Translations under genes and position numbers: made by a program
The notes under the pieces: generated by a model
What the model saw: only the letters and a program-made list of their open reading frames with translations
Databases searched by the model: none
Told to the model about the DNA's origin: nothing
Shown: one piece after another, positions 1 through 7,081 of the stretch
Position numbering within the stretch: the stretch's first letter is position 1
How the letters are laid out: every line of letters starts with the position of its first letter
Origin: Hyphomicrobiales bacterium
GTDB taxonomy: Bacteria > Pseudomonadota > Alphaproteobacteria > Rhizobiales > Beijerinckiaceae
DNA: 40,465 bases
Reading direction: 5' to 3'
Assembly (NCBI GenBank): GCA_947456435.1
Contig: CANGSG010000002.1
Span: 1 to 40,465 of the forward strand

Positions 1-1920
1 GAAGGCTTCCATTAATTTGCGTGCAAGGCCTGGTTCGATGGCATTACCCAAAGCACCATTTTGCTTGGCGTTTTGAATCATCAATTGCTCAAGACCTGTA
101 TCAAGAGTGACAATCGGCAATTCTTCCTTCGGTGATGAGATTCGTTGGATAAGAATTGGACCAAGAGCGATACGAGCGGCCTCGATGAGATCATCCGTTT
201 CGCGACCTTTGGCGCTTGAAACCGCTTCGAGGATTCGCTTCATATCGGCGATCGGAATCTGCTCTGCAGCAAGCGATTTAAGCACTTGTGTCAATTGCGG
301 CAGCGATACGAGTTTCGGCACAACGCCCTGCACAAGATTTGGTGCCGATTTAGCGATATGATCGATAATGTCCTGCACATCGTCTTGACCGAGGAGATCG
401 GCGCCACGTTGCATCAAGAGCTGGTGGAGATGTGTTGCAATTACAGTACCTGCGTCGACCACCGTATAATCGGCAGCAAGCGCGCGTGGCTTATCCGAAG
501 GATCAATCCATACGGCATCAAGACCGAAGGTCGGATCTTTTACCTTCTGACCGGGAAGAACCGCATTCGAATTTGTGCCCTGAATAGCGAGAAGCTTGCC
601 ATTGATCACTTGATCTTCAGCGGCAATCACGCCGGCAATTGTGATACGATAGGCCGAGGGCATCAATGACAGATTGTCGCGAATTCTCACCTGCGGAATA
701 ATAAATCCGAGATCACGCGAAACTTGTTTGCGGATGCCGGTGATACGTGACACGAGCGCGCCACGCTTTGCATCTTCGATGAGAGGAATAAGGCCGTAAC
801 CGACTTCAATGAGCAGCGGTGTTGTGTTGGCCACATCATTGATCGTGACTTCGTTTCTCTCTTCATCATCAGCGCTGCTCTCAAGGCTGATGGTTGGCTT
901 TGCCGCTTCAAGCGCGAGTACTTCTGCTTCTTTCTTGTCACGCTTGTTGGCGAAGTGAGCAATCGCAGCTGCCCCTGCGGCGGCTGTCAGGAAGAGCAGA
1001 TTAGGCATGCCAGGCAAAATGCCGATAAGGGTGAGAATGCCGGCGACAGGATACCAAGCGCGGCGCGCACCGATTTGGCGGGTCAGGGTTTTTGAAAGAT
1101 CAGATTCACCTGATTCACGTGTCACGATCACGGCGGTAGCGATCGACAACAGAAGTGAAGGGATTTGAGCGACAAGACCATCGCCGATGGTCAAAGTCAC
1201 ATAAGTTGAAGCGGCTTCGCTTGCAGGTAATCCATGCTGCACCATGCCGATGATCAAGCCGCCGACAATGTTGACGACCAAAATCAGGACACCGGCGATT
1301 GCATCGCCTTTCACAAATTTCGTGGCACCGTCCATCGAGCCGTAAAAATCGGATTCGCGTGCAACTTCTTCGCGACGTTTACGAGCGACATCCGGGGTGA
1401 TGATGCCAGCATTTAAATCGGCATCGATGGCCATTTGTTTGCCGGGCATAGCGTCAAGAGTGAAGCGCGCCGCGACTTCTGAAACGCGGCCAGTGCCCTT
1501 CACGATCACGACGAGGTTGATCACCATCAAGATAATGAAGACGAGAATACCGACGACGAAATTCCCGCCGATGACAAATTCACCAAAGGATTCAATGACA
1601 TGGCCTGCCGCGGCGGTGCCTTCATGACCGTGCACGAGTACGACGCGGGCCGAGGCGACGTTGAGCGCCAAGCGCAAGATCGTGGCAAACAGAAGAATGG
1701 TCGGGAAGGCCGAGAAATCGAGCGGCCGGTACATGTTCACGCTAACCATCAGGATCGAAAGCGAGATCACAATGTTCACTGTGAAGAAGATATCGAGCAG
1801 GAATGGCGGGATCGGCACAACCATCATGACGATGAATGCGACAAGCGCGACAGGCAGCATAAGGGATTGCGCCCAGCGCCCTATATCCCCCTGTTGGTTT
1901 ATCGACAGTGCGTCGCTCAC
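1..1920 (-). CDS. flhA: Flagellar export gate protein FlhA (3' end outside window)
   Basis: FlhA is the large inner-membrane subunit of the flagellar type III export gate; its cytoplasmic domain forms the nonameric ring that receives chaperone-substrate complexes. The frame stays open for 640 codons from a GTG at 1920 to the window edge; the family usually has about 690-700 residues, so roughly 50-60 C-terminal residues are missing because of the window, not a mutation. Visible are eight or so hydrophobic segments in the first ~310 residues and the FHIPEP-family signature (DAMPGKQMAIDADLNAG, about residues 156-172), followed by a cytoplasmic domain. The GTG start is supported by an AAGGCGGG-type ribosome site just upstream. 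It is transcribed away from the flgP-flgT-flgA group, with its own sigma54 promoter at 2019-2035. Confidence 0.96.
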   Translation of the reverse strand, partial: MSDALSINQQGDIGRWAQSLMLPVALVAFIVMMVVPIPPFLLDIFFTVNIVISLSILMVSVNMYRPLDFSAFPTILLFATILRLALNVASARVVLVHGHEGTAAAGHVIESFGEFVIGGNFVVGILVFIILMVINLVVIVKGTGRVSEVAARFTLDAMPGKQMAIDADLNAGIITPDVARKRREEVARESDFYGSMDGATKFVKGDAIAGVLILVVNIVGGLIIGMVQHGLPASEAASTYVTLTIGDGLVAQIPSLLLSIATAVIVTRESGESDLSKTLTRQIGARRAWYPVAGILTLIGILPGMPNLLFLTAAAGAAAIAHFANKRDKKEAEVLALEAAKPTISLESSADDEERNEVTINDVANTTPLLIEVGYGLIPLIEDAKRGALVSRITGIRKQVSRDLGFIIPQVRIRDNLSLMPSAYRITIAGVIAAEDQVINGKLLAIQGTNSNAVLPGQKVKDPTFGLDAVWIDPSDKPRALAADYTVVDAGTVIATHLHQLLMQRGADLLGQDDVQDIIDHIAKSAPNLVQGVVPKLVSLPQLTQVLKSLAAEQIPIADMKRILEAVSSAKGRETDDLIEAARIALGPILIQRISSPKEELPIVTLDTGLEQLMIQNAKQNGALGNAIEPGLARKLMEAF

Positions 1921-2018
1921 TTAATTACCCGCCTTGTGTCGGAATCCCGACGAAATCATTCATTTTGACCGTCTCGCCCCCGTTTCCGGTGGGTTTGGCG
2001 GCGGTTCGCATAGGTAAA

Positions 2019-2035
2019 AGCAAGGGGTATGCCAG
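2019..2035 (-). promoter_or_regulatory. Sigma54 (-24/-12) promoter for flhA
   Basis: Read on the minus strand the site is CTGGCATACCCCTTGCT, matching the sigma54 consensus TGGCAC-N5-TTGCW with exact GG-N10-GC spacing. Transcription would start near 2008 and give a leader of about 88 nt before the flhA GTG. It lies back to back with the plus-strand sigma54 site at 2063-2079. Confidence 0.75.
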
Positions 2036-2062
2036 CGCAGAAATTTTGTTGGTGGAACCCTT

Positions 2063-2079
2063 TCGGCACGGAATTTGCT
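2063..2079 (+). promoter_or_regulatory. Sigma54 (-24/-12) promoter for flgP-flgT-flgA
   Basis: The sequence TCGGCACGGAATTTGCT has GG-N10-GC spacing and a full TTGC -12 element; only the T of TGGCAC is replaced by C. The expected start near 2090 leaves about 68 nt before the flgP-like ATG at 2158. Confidence 0.72.
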
Positions 2080-2157
2080 GAAGGGGTTCTGACCCATTTC
2101 CCTGTGCGCGGGTTTCGCAGTCTGCGTGACCCCCGAGTGTGCAAAGGACATACCGCC

Positions 2158-2637
2158 ATGAAGTTCAACCATCTTGCGCTCTTTGCCGCCCTCGCGTTGT
2201 CCGGGGCTCTGCTATCCGGCTGCGCCACCGCAACCGACAAAACCAAACTGGCCTCCGCCACGCCGGCTGCAACAACCACCGCAGCGGCGGCGCCTGTTGA
2301 TACGGGTGCCATCCGCGGCATCGGTTACGCTGCGATTTCCATTCAGCCGGGCCGGACGCGGGTGCAGAAGCAATTGATGGCGATCCGGGCTTCGCGTCTC
2401 ATGGCGATGCGTGAACTCGCCGAAAAGATTTACGGCCTTGATGTGAACTCCTACGCCTCGCTTTCAGAAGGTGTGATGCAGGCCGATACATTGCGCGGCA
2501 CGGTTGCCGGGATCGTGCGCAGCGCACGGACTGTGTCGATCGGCCCGATCAAGAGCGATATCTACGAAACGATCCTTGAAATTGATGCGTCAGATGCGGC
2601 CGCCATGACCGCACAAGGCGCGCCGAAATATCACTAA
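2158..2637 (+). CDS. flgP: FlgP-like LPP20-family flagellar lipoprotein
   Basis: Predicted outer-membrane lipoprotein of 159 residues. It opens with a lipoprotein signal peptide whose lipobox LSGC places the lipidated cysteine at residue 22, followed by an Ala/Thr-rich linker. The body (about residues 50-155) carries the LPP20-type core with the RASRLMAMRELAEKIYG stretch typical of these proteins. In Vibrio, FlgP with FlgT builds basal-body disks around the LP ring; the direct neighbour here is flgT, which supports the same role. The open frame extends upstream to 2029, but that would delete the signal peptide, so the ATG at 2158 (after AAAGGA) is chosen. It is the first gene of a five-gene plus-strand unit. 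Confidence 0.82.
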   Translation: MKFNHLALFAALALSGALLSGCATATDKTKLASATPAATTTAAAAPVDTGAIRGIGYAAISIQPGRTRVQKQLMAIRASRLMAMRELAEKIYGLDVNSYASLSEGVMQADTLRGTVAGIVRSARTVSIGPIKSDIYETILEIDASDAAAMTAQGAPKYH

Positions 2638-2644
2638 GAGAGTC

Positions 2645-3748
2645 ATGATGCGTTCTGTCTGGTTCATTCTCGCAGCGGCGGTTGCCGCCCTCTTTTGCGC
2701 TCACGATGCTCAAGCGGGCACAAAACTTGTGCATGCTGTGGGTCGGGCTGCGATAGCGAATGGCGATATCGCTGCGGCGCGTAAATCCGCTCTAGCGGAA
2801 GCGCTCTATGATGCCGCGGGACAAGTACGCATGTCGGTGCGAGGATCGACGCTTGTATCCGATGCGGGAACGCTTCGCGAGGAAAGTGGGATCGTCGTAT
2901 CGGGTCAGCTCAAAGGGTATCAGGTTCTCGATGAGCACCGCGAGGGTGATCATTTTGTTGTTACGATTGATGCGTTGGCTGACTCCGAAGAAGGCGAATG
3001 CGCGTCGTCAAAGAAATCTGATATTGCTATTGGGGCGATTGATGTTCGCGTCGCGCCGGGCTTGACGGGCAAAGTTGAGCGTCAAGGTCGTGAAGGTGTT
3101 GAGCGTCTTTTTGCAGTGCTCAATGAAGAGCCGGCCCTGCGCGCCATTGATGATCGTCGATTTAACCCCGTAACGCGCTCATCGACCGGCGTGAAACAAA
3201 ATCTTGCTTATCTCGCAGTCGTTGAAAACTATCGTCCAACACCGGGTGTGTTGCGGCTTGATGGTGTGGTGAAACTTGAGCGGGCGCGCATGGGTAATGA
3301 TTTTGTCGCCGAGACCGCTATTGAAGTCACAGCCGATTTAGAAATCATTGACACAATGACCGGAGCCGTGCGCGAACGAATTGTTGAAAGCGCGATGGTT
3401 CCGCTCGAATCTCATCTTTGGGGCACGGATATTCCCTTGCCGTCCAACGTGGCGGGAAGTTTCGATGATCTTTGGCATCAGGTCGCTTCCCGTGTAGCTG
3501 ATCATGTCGGATGCGATACTGTGCGCGCCGTTGTTACTTCGGTTTCGGGAAATAAGGCAACACTCTCGGCCGGTGCATCGAATGGTGTGAAGCCGGGCGA
3601 CTATTTTCTTGTCGAACTTCCCTCAGAAACAAAGAATTCGTGGCAGATTATTCGTGTTGAATCAGCGGGCGCCCATCAATCCGTTGCGCGTCTGATGAAG
3701 CCGAAGCCCGCAATTCATGCAAATTCCGTCGCGGTGTTATTGCAATGA
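2645..3748 (+). CDS. flgT: Flagellar assembly protein FlgT (H-ring component)
   Basis: A 367-residue periplasmic protein with a cleavable signal peptide (hydrophobic run then AQA before Gly25). The N-terminal part (about 25-115) has the FlgT-N pattern, with an AAARKSALAEALYDAAGQV helix followed by a beta-rich half; a middle Rossmann-like FlgT-M region follows, and the last ~80 residues form a small beta domain with NGVKPGDYFLV typical of FlgT-C. In Vibrio FlgT makes the H ring and helps recruit stator units; distant homologues occur in some alphaproteobacteria. It begins 7 nt after flgP and its stop overlaps the flgA start (ATGA), so the three genes are translationally linked. Confidence 0.85.
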   Translation: MMRSVWFILAAAVAALFCAHDAQAGTKLVHAVGRAAIANGDIAAARKSALAEALYDAAGQVRMSVRGSTLVSDAGTLREESGIVVSGQLKGYQVLDEHREGDHFVVTIDALADSEEGECASSKKSDIAIGAIDVRVAPGLTGKVERQGREGVERLFAVLNEEPALRAIDDRRFNPVTRSSTGVKQNLAYLAVVENYRPTPGVLRLDGVVKLERARMGNDFVAETAIEVTADLEIIDTMTGAVRERIVESAMVPLESHLWGTDIPLPSNVAGSFDDLWHQVASRVADHVGCDTVRAVVTSVSGNKATLSAGASNGVKPGDYFLVELPSETKNSWQIIRVESAGAHQSVARLMKPKPAIHANSVAVLLQ

Positions 3749-4485
3749 GTGGCTTGTTAATCAGATCCGTTTTTGGTGTTGCGCTCGCGGGTCTTTTCGC
3801 GTTGCCCGCTCATGCGGATGACGCGGTGTGGGGTGCTGATGAAATCCGGGCTGCTGTGCAAGATTATTTCGCGGCGAGTGGACGTGCGCTTCCGCCCGAT
3901 GCACGCATTGGACCGCTGGATGATCGATTGCAAGTTGCGGCCTGCGCTACATCACCGCTTGTTCAACCGCGCAGTGCCTATAGCTCTAGTCTAGTTGTTA
4001 CTTGCGCCGCGCCGACACCGTGGAATTTTACGGTTCGTGTCGAGGGCCTCGAGACTCCTCCCGCGGTTACAGTTCCGCGTATGATCAGCGCGGGCGGTCC
4101 GATTAAACAATGGAATGTTGTTGTGCCGCGCGTGGCATTAGCCGCAGGCACGATTCTTACAAGCGATATGCTTGAGGAGCGCGTCACGAACCAACCGCCA
4201 GGCGGGGCTTTGATGAAAGGCGTCGCCGAAGCGGTCGGGTTACGTCTCGTTTCGGCGCTGCAACCCGGCAATGTGTTAACCACACGCAATGTAGCCCGCG
4301 CGCCCACCGTGATGAAGGGTGAAACCATTACCTTGATCGCTGAAGGTGAAGGCTTTTCTATTTCCGCGACAGCGCGGGCTGAGGAAGATGGCTTTGAGGG
4401 CGATCTCGTATCGGTCCGAAATGTAAAAAGCGGTGTGTTGTTATCAGGTCGGGTGGCACAAAGCGGCACCGTGATCATTCGCTGA
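3745..4485 (+). CDS. flgA: P-ring assembly chaperone FlgA
   Basis: FlgA is the periplasmic chaperone for assembly of the FlgI P ring. The 246-residue product has a signal peptide ending in AHA at about residue 24, an N-terminal domain with a Cys pair (AACATS and VVTCAAP), and a C-terminal SAF domain starting near residue 125 (WNVVVPRVALAAGTILTSDMLE) with the ChapFlgA features G-x-L.TRNVARAP and a final beta strand GTVIIR. Length is normal for the family. The start codon overlaps the flgT stop by four bases. Confidence 0.93.
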   Translation: MSGLLIRSVFGVALAGLFALPAHADDAVWGADEIRAAVQDYFAASGRALPPDARIGPLDDRLQVAACATSPLVQPRSAYSSSLVVTCAAPTPWNFTVRVEGLETPPAVTVPRMISAGGPIKQWNVVVPRVALAAGTILTSDMLEERVTNQPPGGALMKGVAEAVGLRLVSALQPGNVLTTRNVARAPTVMKGETITLIAEGEGFSISATARAEEDGFEGDLVSVRNVKSGVLLSGRVAQSGTVIIR

Positions 4486-4500
4486 AATGGAATTTAGACT

Positions 4501-4815
4501 GTGGAAAATATGACCGAAACGGGCTTTCTCGACGCGGTAGGGCGTACAGCGGAGATTCTCGCGGCGATCGAACGTTCGATCATGGGCGAAAATCGCCAAG
4601 CCATTGAGAGCTTGACGCTTGATCTTCATGCGGAGTTGTCGGGCTTTGTTGGTCGTGTTCCCGGATCTCCCGAAGATCGCGCCGCCGTCTCGCGCATACA
4701 TGAAACCACGCTCAAACTTGAGAAATTGCTTGCCGACCGCATGGCTTCAAAGGATAGTGGCCCTGTAAGGCGGAAGCCGAAACATCGTCCGGGGCTTGTT
4801 ACCTATCAATCCTGA
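4501..4815 (+). CDS. Small helical protein after flgA, possibly FlgN-like
   Basis: A 104-residue, cysteine-free protein predicted to be mostly alpha-helical (two long amphipathic stretches, about 8-50 and 60-82) with a basic tail (RRKPKHRPG). I do not recognise it firmly. It follows flgA by 15 bp in the place where many flagellar clusters keep flgM and flgN, and its helical character and size would suit a chaperone of the FlgN/FliT kind; this is inference from position. The start is GTG at 4501; an in-frame ATG at 4510 is an alternative. Confidence 0.6.
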   Translation: MENMTETGFLDAVGRTAEILAAIERSIMGENRQAIESLTLDLHAELSGFVGRVPGSPEDRAAVSRIHETTLKLEKLLADRMASKDSGPVRRKPKHRPGLVTYQS

Positions 4816-4853
4816 GCGATCTTTATTGAGTGTGTTGGTTGTTTTTTGCGTGA

Positions 4854-5276
4854 ATGATTTCCATGATGTCGTCTGACTGGTTTATGTTCGTTGTTCTCGT
4901 GCTGGTGTTTGGTGCTGGTCCGTCTATTGCAGCGCTTATCTTTTTCGAACTACGCCACCGAAAGATACAAGTTGCCCTTGAAGCGCGGCTGGAAAAATTA
5001 TCCGATCAGATGGGTGCGCTTGATTCGAGTACGGTTCGCTCAAGCATCACACTGGAAAGCTCCTTTACGGATTCGATCCGCAAAGTGCAGGCGGAAATCA
5101 AGTCGCTTGAAATCGTCTTTCGTGGCGCCGGCCAAAGCCCGCGCGAAAATCCTGAGTCGGTTGATGCCGCCATCCGTTTGGCACGCGAAGGTGTCTCAAG
5201 CGATTTGATCGTCGCGAAAACGGGATTACCGGTTCATGCAGTTGAATCAATCATCTCGCTGCATGGACGTCGCTGA
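4854..5276 (+). CDS. DUF2802-family membrane protein of the flagellar cluster
   Basis: A 140-residue protein with one N-terminal membrane segment (about 8-30), a helical, probably coiled-coil stalk (about 35-90) and a C-terminal domain ending AIRLAREGVSSDLIVAKTGLP....SIISLHGRR. That ending matches the DUF2802 family, which is common in flagellar/chemotaxis clusters of proteobacteria and has no agreed function; it looks like a small helix-turn-helix-like fold. Several in-frame ATGs (4854, 4863, 4866) make the exact start uncertain. It is the last gene of the flgP unit and faces the PDZ-like gene at 5298-5966. Confidence 0.72.
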   Translation: MISMMSSDWFMFVVLVLVFGAGPSIAALIFFELRHRKIQVALEARLEKLSDQMGALDSSTVRSSITLESSFTDSIRKVQAEIKSLEIVFRGAGQSPRENPESVDAAIRLAREGVSSDLIVAKTGLPVHAVESIISLHGRR

Positions 5277-5297
5277 CGCCACAATTTTTTGCGGCCT

Positions 5298-5966
5298 TTA
5301 GCGCTTTTTACCTTTATCGCGATCAAGACGCAAAATGGCACCCGTTGTCATTTCGAGTTTTGCGGCATCATCGGTACTTGCCAAGGCAATGCGGGCGCGC
5401 GGAAGAAAACCGTCTTTTACCGCCGTATCGCGTAAAAACATCGGCCCGCCCATCGCCAGCGTGACGATACTTCCAATATAGACGACGACAAAGGCCAGTG
5501 TGCTGGTGGCAAAGCCCAAACCATACATAAAGATTGTTGCCGCCATCATCTGCCACAATCGGAAATAGCCATAGGCAATTACGGGAAAAGGTAACCAGGC
5601 CACCGAGATACGCTCCGGCAGTAACAGTAACGAATCTTCCTGACGGATCGCCGAATAAAAAGGCGTCCATGCTTCCTCCACATCAACGCTCACTTCTTCC
5701 ATGAGGGGATAAGGTTCGAGCGTGATGCCGACCGCGCCGCCCGGTGTCGCGATCTTGAAAACAATCTTGTCACGCAACACGGTAAGCCAATCTTTCTCGG
5801 CTCCGATTTCCTCAAGAACGCTCGGCATTTCGAGAGCTTCAAGCGGCTCACGCTTTCCTATTTTCAATAATACATCGCCCGGCAACAAACCGAGTTTTTC
5901 GCCCGGTGAAAGCTTTTCAACGCCGGTGACACGGACCGCCGTGCCGGAAAATGTATTCGTGCCCAT
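5298..5966 (-). CDS. PDZ-like domain membrane protein downstream of flhB
   Basis: A 222-residue protein. Residues ~8-85 look like a PDZ fold, with the carboxylate-loop-like KLGLLPGDVLLKIG at 24-37 and TPGGAVGITLEP at 74-85. Two or three hydrophobic segments follow between about 123 and 178, then a short charged C-terminal tail (DRDKGKKR). There is no signal peptide, so the PDZ part is probably cytoplasmic, which is unusual since PDZ domains in bacteria mostly work in the periplasm. I know no named family. It is 29 bp downstream of the coiled-coil gene and appears to be the last gene of the fliK-flhB transcription unit. Confidence 0.72.
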   Translation of the reverse strand: MGTNTFSGTAVRVTGVEKLSPGEKLGLLPGDVLLKIGKREPLEALEMPSVLEEIGAEKDWLTVLRDKIVFKIATPGGAVGITLEPYPLMEEVSVDVEEAWTPFYSAIRQEDSLLLLPERISVAWLPFPVIAYGYFRLWQMMAATIFMYGLGFATSTLAFVVVYIGSIVTLAMGGPMFLRDTAVKDGFLPRARIALASTDDAAKLEMTTGAILRLDRDKGKKR

Positions 5967-5995
5967 GACTGACCGGCTCTAACCGAGATCCATTC

Positions 5996-6874
5996 TTACG
6001 GATATTTGATCATAATGTCAGGCTGAGGTGCACTTTTGCGGTTTCGAGCGGCCTTTTGGGCCTCGATTGCTGCCGTACGCATCGCCTCAACTTGTTGTTT
6101 TTTGACAATCTCTTCGATTTGCTTAGCGAGATCGATTTTTGGATTCGACGCTTCCATCGCTTTGATTTGTTCCTTCATCGCATCAGAGACCTGCGAGACA
6201 ACGAGCTTATTGGAGGCAACCAAATCTTCGATAATCTTGCGTGTTGCCGCAGGTAGACTTGCCATTGCCTCAGAGTTTTCTGCGATTTTACCTTGAATTG
6301 CTTGTTGATTAACAAGATCGCCTTGCATCAAGGCTTTGATCTCTTCCTGCTGCGCCATCAAGGCGGCGAGGCGCTTTTCAGATTCGGTCGCAGCCTTTTC
6401 AACGCGCGTTGCCGCTGTGGTGAAGGCATTAACTTCTTCCGCAAAAGCCATCAACGCATCGCGGTTTACATTTGTCATCGAGTCAAAACGATTCATGGCC
6501 TTGAAATAGAAGGCCACTGAGATGCCCAGCGCGATAGATGCCATGAAAAGAAACAAAACGCCGGTGGAGATAAGGAGCTTGTTCGAGCGCGAAGCGCCTG
6601 CAACGAGTTCACTGACCTGCTTTTTGATCTTTGCAACATCGCTGCTCGCATCGGCTGTGGTTTCCGCTGTGGCGAGGGCAAGCTGAATTGCTTCTTCGAT
6701 CGACGGGGCCTTGGGTTTGCCAGCGTCTTTGCCGCCTTTCGACTTCTCCTTGGAGGTTTCGCCGGCGTCCGCCGCGGCCTCTTCCGTCGCGTGGCCATCG
6801 GCTACCTGCTGTTCGGCGGGCGCTTCTGTCTTGGCTTCGGCCTTGGGAGCGGCTTTCTCGGGTTTCTTACTCAT
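5996..6874 (-). CDS. Membrane-anchored coiled-coil protein of the flagellar operon
   Basis: A 292-residue protein with three clear parts: an Ala/Lys/Glu-rich, probably disordered N-terminal region (1-95), one membrane segment (about 100-124) and a long helical region (about 130-275) rich in Ala, Glu, Gln and Lys that looks like a coiled coil. The positive N-terminal part suggests the N terminus is cytoplasmic and the coiled coil periplasmic. No enzyme motif is visible. The start codon overlaps the stop of the Cys4 mini-protein (ATGA), so it is translationally coupled to the flagellar operon. Function unknown; a stator- or ring-associated structural role is speculation. Confidence 0.75.
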   Translation of the reverse strand: MSKKPEKAAPKAEAKTEAPAEQQVADGHATEEAAADAGETSKEKSKGGKDAGKPKAPSIEEAIQLALATAETTADASSDVAKIKKQVSELVAGASRSNKLLISTGVLFLFMASIALGISVAFYFKAMNRFDSMTNVNRDALMAFAEEVNAFTTAATRVEKAATESEKRLAALMAQQEEIKALMQGDLVNQQAIQGKIAENSEAMASLPAATRKIIEDLVASNKLVVSQVSDAMKEQIKAMEASNPKIDLAKQIEEIVKKQQVEAMRTAAIEAQKAARNRKSAPQPDIMIKYP

Positions 6875-7071
6875 AATCGGACATCCTCAAGCGAAAATTC
6901 TTTGACCGGCTGATCTGTGCGCATGCGACAGCGTTCTCCCGAATTGACTAGCACATCTCGTGCCGGATGCTGGCGAGACCGCATACCAAATGCACGGCAG
7001 CCATAAGGCCAGGCAGGTTGGTGAGTCACAAAGAAATGGGAACATCCGTGGCAAGAACCGGCTGTGTTCAT
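6871..7071 (-). CDS. Cys4 mini-protein, probable zinc-binding, downstream of flhB
   Basis: A 66-residue protein with four cysteines at 7, 10, 25 and 48 (C-x2-C-x14-C-x22-C), and a W-PYGCRAFG core followed by an SGERC segment. Short proteins of this pattern recur in alphaproteobacteria and other phyla and are often mislabelled in databases as uracil-DNA glycosylase; they have no glycosylase domain. The Cys arrangement suggests a structural zinc site. I prefer the ATG at 7071, ten bases past the flhB stop; the frame is open to an ATG at 7116 and a GTG at 7092, which would overlap flhB. Its stop overlaps the next start (ATGA). Confidence 0.72.
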   Translation of the reverse strand: MNTAGSCHGCSHFFVTHQPAWPYGCRAFGMRSRQHPARDVLVNSGERCRMRTDQPVKEFSLEDVRL

Positions 7072-7081
7072 GGGCTCAACA

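Noticed and set aside
2029-2157. Upstream extension of the flgP-like frame
   Set aside because: It would bury the lipoprotein signal peptide and begins upstream of the predicted transcription start.
4836-4850. TTGG...TTGC stretch before the DUF2802 gene
   Set aside because: GG to GC spacing is 9 instead of 10 bases, which sigma54 does not tolerate well.
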